From: JAWLFY01 sp041685355
GTDB taxonomy: Bacteria; Planctomycetota; Planctomycetia; Pirellulales; Pirellulaceae
NCBI GenBank assembly: GCA_041685355.1
Contig: JAWLFY010000011.1
Span: forward strand, 1 to 63,555
Length of the DNA stretch: 63,555 nt
Direction: 5' to 3'
In this document: piece by piece, positions 12,501-20,135 of the stretch
How positions within the stretch are numbered: position 1 is the stretch's first letter
How the letters are laid out: every line of letters starts with the position of its first letter
The notes under the pieces: model-generated
Told to the model about the DNA's origin: nothing
Databases searched by the model: none
Seen by the model: only the letters and a program-made list of their open reading frames with translations
Translations under genes and position numbers: made by a program

Positions 12501-15500
12501 CAATGTCACGGCACGTACGATCACGTTCGACTACGATTTTCCAGAAGGCTGGAGCGGTGCCGGTACGTCGGACATTCCGACCGCCACCATCAGCTCTCCG
12601 GCAGAAGCCGAGGCCGTGTTTGGCATGGTGAAGATCGTGGGCACGGCGGCGCATGACGATTTCGATGAGTATCGCTTGTCATACCGCCGCGTCGACGAAT
12701 CAAGTTACACGGAGTTCCACAGTAGTCGCGCCGCTGTGACCGACGGTGAGCTGGGGGTGTGGGATACGAGTTTATTGGCTAACGACGAATACGTGATCCG
12801 GTTGGAGGTTGCCACCGCCGGGGGCGTCGTCAACGTGGCCGAGCATCGCGTGGGTCTGAGCGGCGAGCTGAAGCTCGGCAATTTTCGGTTGAGCTTCACC
12901 GACATGGTGATCCCGATCGCCGGGATCCCGATCGAGATCACGCGAATTTACGACACGCTGCAAGCCCACCGGGAGGGAGACTTCGGCTACGGTTGGCGAC
13001 TCGAGTATCGGGACACCGATCTGCGAGTCGGCGTACCCAACAGCGGGCTGGAGGACATCGGCATCTACAGTCCCCTGCGTCCCGGCGTGAAGGTTTATCT
13101 CAACGTCCCCGGTCAAGGCCGTCAGGGGTTCACGTTCGATCCCGAGATCCGCGTGTTGCCCGGTTTCGGCGGGGAGAACCTGGTGCTCGCCCGCCCGCGG
13201 TTCACTCCCGATCCCGGTGTCAGCAGCACCCTCAGTTCGGGAACGAGCGGTTACTTACGGTTGAACGAACGGGGCGAACTGTTTGCCCCGGGAAACCTCC
13301 CGTATAACCCCGCCAGCCCGGACTTCGGCGGCGCGTACGTCCTGACGACCGAGGAGGGCGTCACGTATCGGATCGACGGTTCCAGCGGGAAACTGACGTC
13401 CGCACAGAACGCGAACGGCGTATCCGTCACCTTCTCCGACGCCTCGGTGTCGGACGAGAACGGGTTGTCGCTTGACATCACCCGTGACGCCCGTGGTCGG
13501 ATCACGGCCATCACCGACCCTGAGGGCGGTTTCGTCCGCTATCGCTACAACGGTGGCGACTTGGCCGCGGTCATCGATCCGCTTGGCAACGAAGTCAAGT
13601 ATCGCTACGACCCCGCAGCTGCTCATCGCTTGGTCGACGTTGTCGATCCGTTGGGCCAGACCGGGGTGCGAACCGAATACGACGACCGGGGCCGGTTGAT
13701 GCGGCAAGTGAGCGAGATTACCGAGAACAACGTCGCGTTCACGCATGAACTCGAAGATGGTCGAACCCGGATCGGGTTCGTCGACGGTAGCGAGAGCGTT
13801 ATCCGATATGACAATCGGGGACGACCGCTGGAAATCACCGACAACCTGGGGCGGACAGCCAGCAACGAATACGGACCGAACGGTTTGGTTCGCACCACCA
13901 ACCCGCTCGGCGAAGTGACGGCCTATGAACGGAATCCGGCCGGCCAAATCTTGAAAGTGACGAACGCGGACGGTACCGGCCGTCGGTACACTTACGATTC
14001 GCGTGGGCGACGTCTGACCGAAACCGACGAAATGGGACGGACGTCCCGTTTTTCATACGACGAGCGGGGGAACCTTATTGAGATCCGTGTCGGTGATCAG
14101 GTCACAACGTTCGAACGTGATGCGAGAGGGAATCTCCTTGCGGAAACGCGACCCGACGGCTCGCTCGTCCGAAACAGCTACGACGCTCAAGGGTTCATCA
14201 CGCAATCGACTGATGCGATCGGATTGACCGTTCACTTCAATCGCGACTCACTCGGCCGCGAGCTCGGTCAGCAAGCGACGAACAGACTCGCGAACGGAGA
14301 CGAAGTATCCGTGTCGGTTGCGCGTCAATTCGACGCCGCCGGAAATTTGACAAAGTTAACCGATTCGATGGGTGGCGAAGTCAACCAGACCCGCGACGCG
14401 GTGGGAAATCTCGCCTCGATCACGGATCAAACCGGACGGACGTTGCAATATCGTCACGAAGGCACCACCCTCTTGCAGGGCGTAACGTTCGGCGATGGCA
14501 CCGAAGTCAGCTACACCTATGACGCACAGAATAACGTGACGGCGATGGCGGATCGCGGGGGACGAGTCACCGAGTTCGTCTACGACGCGGCCGGGAATCA
14601 GGTCGAGCATATCTTGCCCGACGAGACTCCCGAAACGAACGCCGACAACCCACGTACCCGATTCGAATACGACGCGCTGAATCGACCGATCGCGACCGTT
14701 GACCCGCTCGGCCATCGGGTCGAGCAGGTTTACGACTCGCGTGGTCGCGTGGTCACCCGGATCGATCCGTTCGGCAACGAAACTCACTTCGAGTACGACG
14801 CTTCGGGCGCCCTGGTCAAGGAGACCGATGCGGCCGGTCGCTCGACGCGCTATTCCCGCGATCGGTTCGGAAATGTTCTGTCGATCCGTTACCCGGATGG
14901 TTCAACCGAGTCGTTCGAATACGACACGGCGAACCGCTTGGTCCGTTACCGAGACCCGTCCGGGGATGTGCACCAAAGACGTTATGATGACGCCGGCAGG
15001 TTGACCGAAGTGGTGGACGGCCTTGGTCGGGTGACTCGGTACACCTACGACCTCTTGGGCAACCTGGTCAGCCGCGAGGACGCCGGCGGCAATCGGTTCG
15101 AATACACCTATAACGAGCTCAATCTGTTGACGAGTGTTCGGCGTCCCGACGGTCGCGTCTCGACAAGAAGCTATCGGGCCGATGGCAAACTCGTTGCGGA
15201 AACGGACTTCGCCGGTGAGTCGACCGCGTATGTTTACGACGAGCGCGGATACTTGGTCGAGAAGTTGTTCGCGGACGGGTCGTTTCAACAGTTCGCGTAT
15301 GACGCGACCGGAAATCTGATTGCGATTACTGACCCGTCGGGAACGGCACGCCAGGAGTTTGACGACGACGGACGTTTGGTAAGCCGCACCGACCGTGATG
15401 GCGAAAAGGTCGAGTACGACTACGACGTGCTCGGACGGCGGACCGAAGTGACCGTCGACGGGCGGACGACGGACTATCGCTACGATGCTGTCGGTCGTGT

Positions 15501-17244
15501 GTCGGAGATCGTGTCTGGGGGTGAGAGCGTCGCTCGCTACAGCTACGATCAACTCGGCAACGTTTCCGAGATTGCCTACGGCAGCGGCGTTCGGGAAGTG
15601 AGTGAGTACGATTCGAGGTCTCGGCTGATTCGACGTGAGTGGTTCGATGGAGCCGACGAGTTGTTGGATCGACGAACCTATCGCTATGACGCGGCAGGGC
15701 GATTGATCGAGGATTCGCGATCGGATGGGTCGACCAGAAGGTTCCAGTACGATGCCAATAGTCAATTGGTGCAATACGAGGTCCTGGTCGGACAAAGTGC
15801 CCCGAGTCGGACGGTGTATACGTACGATGTTCTCGGAAACGCGATCGGCCGGGTTGTCGACGGCGTGCCCGAAGTGACCCAATTCGACGCACTGGGCCAG
15901 GCCGTTCAGCGATCACGAGGCGGGGTCGTGACAGAGTATGTCTACGATGAGAACGGGAATCTCGTCGAGACGCTTCGCGACGGAGTCGTCGTCCGGCAAC
16001 TGACTTGGGACGCTCGGGGACGATTGGTTTCCGTGGCGGACGTCAACGAAGGTGAAAGCCGTCAGGTGGATTACGAGTACGATTGGGCGGGACTGCTCAA
16101 GACTCGCACCGAGGATGGGGAGAGATTCCGATTCCATTACGATCGGTCACAGTCTCTGCCGAAGTTGATCATGGCGAGCGACGGAACGCTGACGGAGCAT
16201 TTCGTGCATGGCTCGGCGATCGTCGCTCGTGAGCAACACGGAGAGCGATTCTTTTACCACGCCGACGCGGCAGGGAATACGATCGCTCAAACGGACGGTG
16301 AGGGCGGTTTTGTCGAGCAGGTTGACTACGCCCCGTTCGGAGAGGTCGAACATTCGGTGTTGGCCACTAACGGCAGCGGTGCACTCGTGAACTACGGATT
16401 CGCGTCCGAACCGCTCGACGCGACGACGGGGATGACTTACCTACGGCAACGGCACTACGACGCCGCGCTGCGGCAGTTCGTATCACCTGACCCGTATGCC
16501 GGTGATCGCGCACAACCGCTCTCACAACAGCCCTACGTCTACGCGTTGAACTCGCCGCTAAACTATCACGACCCGAGTGGCGAAATTGCGGTCCCGTCGC
16601 TCGCGGAGTTGCAGGTCGCCGGTTCGATCGCCGCCACGGTATCCGCCGTTTCGGCGATCCAAGTCCTTGCCGGGATGGGTGGGTTGAGCGGTGGCCATGT
16701 CGGATTTCAGGGGCCGTTGGTGTCGTTCGGTGTTGGGGTCGGGATCGGCGTCGAGTTCAGCTCTGATCTTTATGCGGGACTGCTGGCTTCGGACGTTTCT
16801 TTCGTCGGGGGACCCGCGAGCGCGGAAGGCTATCGCTTGTCGATCGGGTCGGGGGCAACGTTCGGCACGGGGATCGGGCTTGGTGCGGCGTTCGGTTTAA
16901 ACGGAGGGGCGATCGACGTCGGCTTCAACCTCAATCCGGTCACGCGATTCTTAGGGGGGGCCGCCTTATCCGGTGCCATGGTGTTGGCGGACGTGTCAGC
17001 GCAGTTTGGAGTTGGGGAGACGCCCCGCTCGTACTTGGCCTTAGGGTTCGCCAAGGGGAACGCCAGCGGAGGATCTGCCGGCCTGAGCTTTGGCGGTGGC
17101 GCGAGCTATAAGACCGGGGTGTATGTCGCGATTTCGATCGCGATCAACGAAAATGATGCCGATTACATCCATGGACTCGGGGAAGGCGTCGGGGCGAATC
17201 GCCTTCCGCTGCTGATCGACTATGTCGCCGCCCGTTACTTGTGA
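3523..17244 (+). CDS. Giant secreted dockerin / FG-GAP / Ig-like / RHS-repeat protein
   Basis: This 4573-residue protein is probably extracellular or surface bound. Domain order from the translation: very basic N-terminus; planctomycete motif 'LEARRLLAA' (41-49); dockerin type I-like pair of Asp/Asn calcium loops with 'LDALLVINEL' and 'LDALLVINSL' (56-127); unassigned beta-rich part (130-440); cadherin/He_PIG-like Ig domain (about 448-526); long run of FG-GAP/VCBS repeats with DxNGDGxxD calcium motifs (about 547-1683); another Ig-like domain; LamG-like domain (about 1823-1986); two SdrD-B-like domains (about 2065-2266); seven or so Ig-like repeats (about 2273-2916); RHS/YD repeats (about 3115-4273); RHS-associated core ending 'YHDPSGE' (about 4293-4353); and a Gly-rich 220-residue tail. 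RHS shells in other bacteria encapsulate toxic tails, but no immunity-like gene follows: the next gene is convergent. An adhesive or structural role is equally possible. The frame is intact throughout. Confidence 0.93.
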   Translation: MSKREKPSFLRRVVSQVTKSSGRSRRSGSIRRRRRCRYEQLEARRLLAAAVWNNVLHPTDVNGLNGATPLDALLVINELDRRSFSDPATGRLQDTNEDGQRPPFYDVNCDTHVSALDALLVINSLARPGEDAAYTFASGAPLDPSGGEGLVGSVTAAGCHPKLSEGDSLRTELSRNVTLTEASRGVELLFDAPQFDVASTGGMQDAFEVEITDSEGNRLISSFDTGRTVPFNWSESSPPASGTEAQLTVPPEPSGDPHSLLFDLSHLDAGTDVTVTARLVNNDADGQTSVIIRDMRRATASGGSSPNFASQRLAAAPGEPIRPGRLDDVTATMVPSYGRTSYTPDRSQIITELVVTNAGSRTVVGDLVVVFDGVSQIDTFPMHPDGLLPDGRPYFRLATLGDGPLVPGQSTQPRVVRFTNPGDQRFDFRLTTLGELNVAPGAFLGSPVGEIEAGRTFRYTAQATDDDGHELTYSIVSGPETMVIDGSSGKVSWLTTSDDVGRHSVTLRATDPFGLHVEQPFTIEVLASLQNRPPNFVSEPVTEAIASSGFEITTVGTGAGPSGIDVISGFRGPRLVTINADDQTVGVYAGENDDRFDEATEYATGQPKPTDIPFDVGYAVDVGLEPWTHLRNANSVHGLDHADFNGDGILDLAALVHDFDGVTRVDTYHFTVMIGDGNGQFAEPLVVGTFDRPTGATPSPRNLVAGDLNGDGHQDLIAAERTNSRLFVVLGKGDGTFEEMQTTTLPAAVSDFRLVDLDQDGNLDLVGRQNENHWDLGWWAGNGDGTFGEFRFIDTAGNAPGCCNGGQERPYDVADLNGDGLLDIVANDNRNDSDTPDNSGGEIRIYLANAPGSFEDPVFLDPPGPAFYYEGDWIRVADFTGDGHLDIAFVHVWHRTLELLVGDGSGVNFEQRTALSELNSRADNYAGGEEVADVDGDGDLDIILGSPFDNGSVQVLINDGEGNFRRQDYGSADFPTGVSVYSEINRNAVVGAMLGDYNRDGVMDFAYMTQGQDVNGVGIRLGTRPGEFGRSRSFAFTQDSGDSEVHPGDYDGDGIVDLLSLRSSQMLLGNGDGTFADPFPAYNVSRSGGSGATADFDRDGLTDIVATRANTRGSRYYVALSNGDGTLTVSDDQLVESSFYGYSAIKIDDFNNDGYPDFIAKASVERHVDVHLNDPDAPGTFTRSFRTTTVNNGVNVSNFDYSFATGDFNGDGFVDIAYGDKVTGEDMKIVILAGDGQGGFTQLTEVFAFADDFLDFSFYYPGDLQVGDVDEDGALDLVSFTTAGQRVIFGNGDGTFREAVDHYDIDQQGVQGRGPESYLIDLDGDGHLDIVEAAGQSTGIIRVRPGDGSGAFGVPRSVDIVQGAGPLAFADIDHDGKLDIVHVGTSSGGGGTDLPDAVVYAGKRDGLVDMLATDLNDDANEEVLAINEDSDRLTIYVGDNLGGLTRQPDLLTGRAPRAVTVADLDGDGRLELITANRAGRSLSVFSGSIAAGYTHSEFPAGNGVIDVEAGDLDDDGHVDLVALDDSSRALLVYAGNGTGELGIPTAIALGDKPGKLTLGDTNGDGIIDATITLPGSNRLMILPGDGQLGFGSPTYVELSESPSDVQVVDLNSDGNMDLVSSLPNANVIAVSYGLGRNQYSKSQQISVGEQPSRISLADADEDGRIDLIVSNRGDDSVSVIYNRFDPNEVYRYDSDAIDPDDDPLTYSIVDGPGGLIINAETGQLLWAASPDQVGEHEVTISADDGRGGVATQSFKVDVRPARENAPPLFASEPLTTLGANETLVYRAQSLDNDHDAVRYRLLDGPDGATIDPTTGLLEWDGRDVALRFGNGRQGGDVRVPDSESLSPESATIEQWFKLTDRERFATLIQTGRMYLRVNEFLTGIYLQIDFPDHNDQIRFTVPKQMEIERWYHLALTYDAGSGEAIVYLDGVPIGSGSSPTPQPLQFTTGAVAFVGNNNGTSARYLLDNYRMWDVARSADEVLEGLGTQYSDDPRLLIDYRFEDTETRTVSDSSGNLNDGYLTGNPLAPQRVPGLADAGPIPFAIAVEDGRGGYDQQSFVVNVLPELRGSISGTLFNDLNGNGLRDDGSEEGFDPELALAGWELFIDTNGNRYPDPSEPRTVTDADGSYVFDDLLPGAYSVRVSPVAGYRTPALIDAEVTANHARVHDVAIEQLALSQIRGQLRTEGGDAIAYWKAYADLNDNGTRDDGEPLGVSDRWGNFAIAGLAAGTYKVRTERPAGWRDDAGPHGLTVTLAADAIAADNDFVLTPTNTSVTDGIHFVTSPSKEIEAGETFRYASIAIGIRGDAISYDLSLAPDGMTIDRATGLIAWRPTIGQVGEHRVILRATSTSGSISLQDFTLDVAAPNTAPRFSTSPSLSAYATMVYASTIEAQDAEGDTLTYSVVDAPTGVALDTDSGELSWTPTTAQVGDHDFTLAVVDSAGNETRSNFRVRVHAEQPVKTPYSITSPRAIIGLGQDYVSRVFGVDQLGRELAWSLTSGPDGMSVTNEGSIRWRPSSSDLGEHVVVLSLTDADNVVQAYEFTVRVVGRPVNTPPQITSTAKLSAVIGSEYEYDLQFTDPEADTVALTLLRGPVGMSLHPSLGTLRWIPAEDHLGEHAVEVQVADAEGDFATQSFTVKASRSGGPPRITSVAATEAAVGAGYLYTVIAEDPEDDPLTYRLLAAPAGMTIAEATGEITWTPAAEQTGQQDVVIEVRDGVGGAATQAFAVRVSDGVPNLPPSITSTAPRFAAIGETYSHTVAAVDPEGTAITYSLSRSPDGMSVDASTGLIEWTPTAGQAGQFVVTLVATDAGGATGVESFRLDVLAQNHVPTITSTAPAEVVAGSEFTYQVVSTDADLDPLQFELSTAPGGATIDAFGGIRWTPDTLGSFDFVVRVSDPRGGQAMQSFSIDVVADTIPPVVSVIERPENTSRNVLPWQGPFTVYVRGIDNVGLASLTLSANGQDVPLDAAGTAKFTFEDWTFQAITATATAVDTSGNVTARTITFDYDFPEGWSGAGTSDIPTATISSPAEAEAVFGMVKIVGTAAHDDFDEYRLSYRRVDESSYTEFHSSRAAVTDGELGVWDTSLLANDEYVIRLEVATAGGVVNVAEHRVGLSGELKLGNFRLSFTDMVIPIAGIPIEITRIYDTLQAHREGDFGYGWRLEYRDTDLRVGVPNSGLEDIGIYSPLRPGVKVYLNVPGQGRQGFTFDPEIRVLPGFGGENLVLARPRFTPDPGVSSTLSSGTSGYLRLNERGELFAPGNLPYNPASPDFGGAYVLTTEEGVTYRIDGSSGKLTSAQNANGVSVTFSDASVSDENGLSLDITRDARGRITAITDPEGGFVRYRYNGGDLAAVIDPLGNEVKYRYDPAAAHRLVDVVDPLGQTGVRTEYDDRGRLMRQVSEITENNVAFTHELEDGRTRIGFVDGSESVIRYDNRGRPLEITDNLGRTASNEYGPNGLVRTTNPLGEVTAYERNPAGQILKVTNADGTGRRYTYDSRGRRLTETDEMGRTSRFSYDERGNLIEIRVGDQVTTFERDARGNLLAETRPDGSLVRNSYDAQGFITQSTDAIGLTVHFNRDSLGRELGQQATNRLANGDEVSVSVARQFDAAGNLTKLTDSMGGEVNQTRDAVGNLASITDQTGRTLQYRHEGTTLLQGVTFGDGTEVSYTYDAQNNVTAMADRGGRVTEFVYDAAGNQVEHILPDETPETNADNPRTRFEYDALNRPIATVDPLGHRVEQVYDSRGRVVTRIDPFGNETHFEYDASGALVKETDAAGRSTRYSRDRFGNVLSIRYPDGSTESFEYDTANRLVRYRDPSGDVHQRRYDDAGRLTEVVDGLGRVTRYTYDLLGNLVSREDAGGNRFEYTYNELNLLTSVRRPDGRVSTRSYRADGKLVAETDFAGESTAYVYDERGYLVEKLFADGSFQQFAYDATGNLIAITDPSGTARQEFDDDGRLVSRTDRDGEKVEYDYDVLGRRTEVTVDGRTTDYRYDAVGRVSEIVSGGESVARYSYDQLGNVSEIAYGSGVREVSEYDSRSRLIRREWFDGADELLDRRTYRYDAAGRLIEDSRSDGSTRRFQYDANSQLVQYEVLVGQSAPSRTVYTYDVLGNAIGRVVDGVPEVTQFDALGQAVQRSRGGVVTEYVYDENGNLVETLRDGVVVRQLTWDARGRLVSVADVNEGESRQVDYEYDWAGLLKTRTEDGERFRFHYDRSQSLPKLIMASDGTLTEHFVHGSAIVAREQHGERFFYHADAAGNTIAQTDGEGGFVEQVDYAPFGEVEHSVLATNGSGALVNYGFASEPLDATTGMTYLRQRHYDAALRQFVSPDPYAGDRAQPLSQQPYVYALNSPLNYHDPSGEIAVPSLAELQVAGSIAATVSAVSAIQVLAGMGGLSGGHVGFQGPLVSFGVGVGIGVEFSSDLYAGLLASDVSFVGGPASAEGYRLSIGSGATFGTGIGLGAAFGLNGGAIDVGFNLNPVTRFLGGAALSGAMVLADVSAQFGVGETPRSYLALGFAKGNASGGSAGLSFGGGASYKTGVYVAISIAINENDADYIHGLGEGVGANRLPLLIDYVAARYL

Positions 17245-17430
17245 TCCGCCCGGGCATCCGCGATCGCAGTGCTGCAGCGACTCGCCCATCTTCGGGGAAC
17301 GCCGGCAAAGATTCGTTCGAACGTGAGCGGCGACGACGAGCCGGTTCGGAGGCCAAACCTCGACAGGCCGACGTGCGGACATGGAAGTGGATCCGACGTC
17401 GGATCTGCGGCGTTGCCACCAGGCGTTGCC

Positions 17431-20052
17431 TCATGACGCGTCTTGCTCCGCTGTCGATCGGGCACACTCGGGCGTTTGCCGCGTCCGGCTTTGGGTCAGC
17501 GGTTCCCAGGTGCCTCCGGCGGTGTAGCGGAAGAAGCGGCACTCGTCGTTGGCGACGAGTTGGACCCAACCGTTGGTCACCAGGTTGGCGACATTGTCGT
17601 GTTTCCGGAGGATCGCCTCGATCGCGTCACGTGGCGCGGCGATGACCGCGAGCAACCGGAGCGGGTGATGCTGATAGCGATCGCCGTCGTGGATCGATTG
17701 CCAGGGCAGACCGGTCATCAGGTCACCGCCGTTGCCGGAGAAAAGTCCGAACTGTCCGACGATGTTGTGCACGGTCTTGTTTCCGCTGCCGAAGTGGGTC
17801 GGATCGACCGTTGACGCGTAGTACTGCATATTGATCCAGTTCGCGACGACCAGCGGCGCGGTCATGATCTGCTCCAGCACCGCGAACTCTCGGTCGTTTC
17901 GGTAATCGTAGCTATGGAGGAACGATCGTCCGTGGAGCATGACCGTTCGGGTCGCGTCTCGGGGCGCGGCGATGAACGCGACGTTTCCGGCGAGTCCCCA
18001 TTCGGGGCGAGTTTCTGACCAGTCGCGGCTACGCCGGATCAGGTCGGCGTGGTTGGGTCCCCTCAGGAGCGGCAACCGTTCCACGCCGGTCTCGTGCGAG
18101 GCGGAGCGTGCGATCGACCGAAGTTCCTGGAGATCGTCTTGATGGGATGCCGGAAGATGGTGTGCGTCGAAGAGCCTGATTTCGTCGGTCGTCGTGTTAT
18201 GGAGCGCCGCCACGAAGTAGGTATCGGAGGGGATTTCGATCCCGCGTTCGGCCAACGAGGCGCGGACTTGTTTCTGATTCAGGATTCGGGCGGCAAACCT
18301 CGCGTTCGGCTCCCCCGAGTGTCCGCCGCAGGCGCCGCAGTCGAGCGAACCTTGGAGCGGATTGTTCTCGCCACCGCTCGCATGCCCACACAGGACGACG
18401 AGTCTCGCAAAATCGTTTACGATTCCGATTCCGCGTAGCACGGACTCGGCCATGTCTCCTTGATGGGACGCCGATAAGCCTTGTTCGTCGAGGTTCCCGA
18501 TCGTCGGGGCGAGGCGGTGCCGGTCAAGCTTCGTCACCCCGTCGTAGCGGCTCGGCTTTTCCGTTCCGATTCCGATCGATCGCGTCAGCAGCTTGAACCC
18601 GTAGAACAGCCCGGCCGTTTCCACGAACGCGAAGCATCCGGCCGCCGAGGCCTGAAACTCTTTCCACGTCTTGCGTAGGAAGCGGCACCGCGACCGCCGC
18701 GCGATGGCCGATCGCGTGCCGGGCTGGTCGCCGTCCAACTCTTCTTGAACCGCGAACCGAGGCGAGATCAGCGCCGGAACTTGGGAGCTTCCGAGTTGCT
18801 CGCCCATTGGGACGAACTCGATCGGCAGTCCGAAGAATCCCGCGAAGCCAAACGTTTCGATCGCGGCGGAGGCCGATTCGAGGTTTCGGCGAATCCGCTC
18901 CGACCTGACGTCGATACAGAACACCATTTGGGCCAGGCTTCGATCGTCGGATCGACTCGGGGCCGGCTTTCCGCTGCCCCCCGTGATCCCCTCCAGCAGT
19001 CGCTTACGGAAGGCGATCTCGCTTCCCTTGAGCATCGCGTAGCGGAGCAAGTCCGCGTCGGACGGCCGGGGCGGTTGTGATCGGTTTGAGCGGCGATGTG
19101 TGACCGCTACCGTCCAATCGATTCGGAAATCGGATGATTCGGACAATGCCACTTCGTAGGCGAGTCGCATCGCGAGCAGGCCGGCCAAGTCGGTGTTCTC
19201 CTCGCCGCGACGCTCGGCTTCGGCGAACTGGTACTTCGCCCAGGCGGCCCAACCGGGCATCGTGAGCACTTCACAACGCAAGTAGTCTTCCCACAGTTCC
19301 GCGGGCGCCTCCAGCCGATTCAGCAACACGACCAACGCCGCGTGCGGATCGTGAGGCAAACCGGCAACCATCTTTCGGAAGCCGGGAACGCCGAGGATCT
19401 CAAACCGCCGGTCGTGCAAGGCCGCCGACCGCCACGCTTGGTAGAGCGTCAACCTCCGCCAGGGACTTGACCATACGGCCTGTCCTTCGTCGTAGTGCGC
19501 CGCACAGTGCTTGGAGATTTCCTCCAACACCAGTTGCGACCATTGGGAACCGTGATGCCGATCGAAGACTTCGGCGAACGTCCGCAGCGTCCGGTCGGGA
19601 TGCACCGCCCTCGCAAAGGCGGAATCGGAAGATGGGCTCCCCTTGTGCGGACGTTGAAGCAGCGAGATCACCTGATTCACGTCGATCCGCTCGGCGCCGA
19701 TGACGCCATCAGCGACCAGCTCGTCAACGGCCGCGTCGATGTCCGCGCGGCACAGTTCCCCGGCGGCGAACTGTTCGCGGTAGTAGTCGACCGGCATCAG
19801 CGTATCCGCATCGGATAGGTTGCGGAGCGACTGTCGAGCGGTCAAGAACTCTTGATCGACAAAGCCGGCGTAAGGATTGACGGCCACGAAATCCTTTAAC
19901 GGCCACACCGGCATGATCCTTTGGCGGACCCGTTCCATGACCCCGGCGATGTCCGACAAGTTTTCGCCCGGGTCGCCAAGCGGGTTGTCCGTTGATCGGG
20001 CATGCTCTTGATAAAACGTGGTGTCGTCTGGGTGGCCGTTTGAGTTCGACAT
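17431..20052 (-). CDS. dabA: DabA/MpsB (DUF2309) inorganic-carbon transport subunit
   Basis: This 873-residue protein matches the DUF2309/UPF0753 family: N-terminal 'PVWPLKDFVAVNPYAGF', the 'FCIDVRSERIRRNLE' block and the 'CGHASG...DCGACGGHSG' block. By comparison with the characterised DabA, the Cys and Asp of the first block (about residue 376) and the His and Cys of the second (about 555 and 572) are the zinc ligands of a beta-carbonic-anhydrase-like site; all four are present. DabA acts with the membrane subunit DabB to drive one-way CO2 hydration and bicarbonate accumulation, powered by cation gradient (family knowledge). It lies 83 bases downstream of dabB on the same strand, as expected for an operon. 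It converges with the giant RHS gene, leaving 186 bases between them. Confidence 0.93.
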   Translation of the reverse strand: MSNSNGHPDDTTFYQEHARSTDNPLGDPGENLSDIAGVMERVRQRIMPVWPLKDFVAVNPYAGFVDQEFLTARQSLRNLSDADTLMPVDYYREQFAAGELCRADIDAAVDELVADGVIGAERIDVNQVISLLQRPHKGSPSSDSAFARAVHPDRTLRTFAEVFDRHHGSQWSQLVLEEISKHCAAHYDEGQAVWSSPWRRLTLYQAWRSAALHDRRFEILGVPGFRKMVAGLPHDPHAALVVLLNRLEAPAELWEDYLRCEVLTMPGWAAWAKYQFAEAERRGEENTDLAGLLAMRLAYEVALSESSDFRIDWTVAVTHRRSNRSQPPRPSDADLLRYAMLKGSEIAFRKRLLEGITGGSGKPAPSRSDDRSLAQMVFCIDVRSERIRRNLESASAAIETFGFAGFFGLPIEFVPMGEQLGSSQVPALISPRFAVQEELDGDQPGTRSAIARRSRCRFLRKTWKEFQASAAGCFAFVETAGLFYGFKLLTRSIGIGTEKPSRYDGVTKLDRHRLAPTIGNLDEQGLSASHQGDMAESVLRGIGIVNDFARLVVLCGHASGGENNPLQGSLDCGACGGHSGEPNARFAARILNQKQVRASLAERGIEIPSDTYFVAALHNTTTDEIRLFDAHHLPASHQDDLQELRSIARSASHETGVERLPLLRGPNHADLIRRSRDWSETRPEWGLAGNVAFIAAPRDATRTVMLHGRSFLHSYDYRNDREFAVLEQIMTAPLVVANWINMQYYASTVDPTHFGSGNKTVHNIVGQFGLFSGNGGDLMTGLPWQSIHDGDRYQHHPLRLLAVIAAPRDAIEAILRKHDNVANLVTNGWVQLVANDECRFFRYTAGGTWEPLTQSRTRQTPECARSTAEQDAS

Positions 20053-20135
20053 AAGATCGGTTCCTACTCGTATCGCAAGATGTTTTCGTACGTTGTGACG
20101 TTCGGCGGGGAACGGGGTGACCCGGTACAGTGCCG

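Noticed and set aside
17241..17645. A 134-codon open stretch right after the RHS gene as a possible immunity gene
   Set aside because: It starts at a GTG overlapping the stop of the giant gene, but most of it lies antisense to the end of dabA and is Arg-rich with no domain. It has no ribosome binding site of its own.
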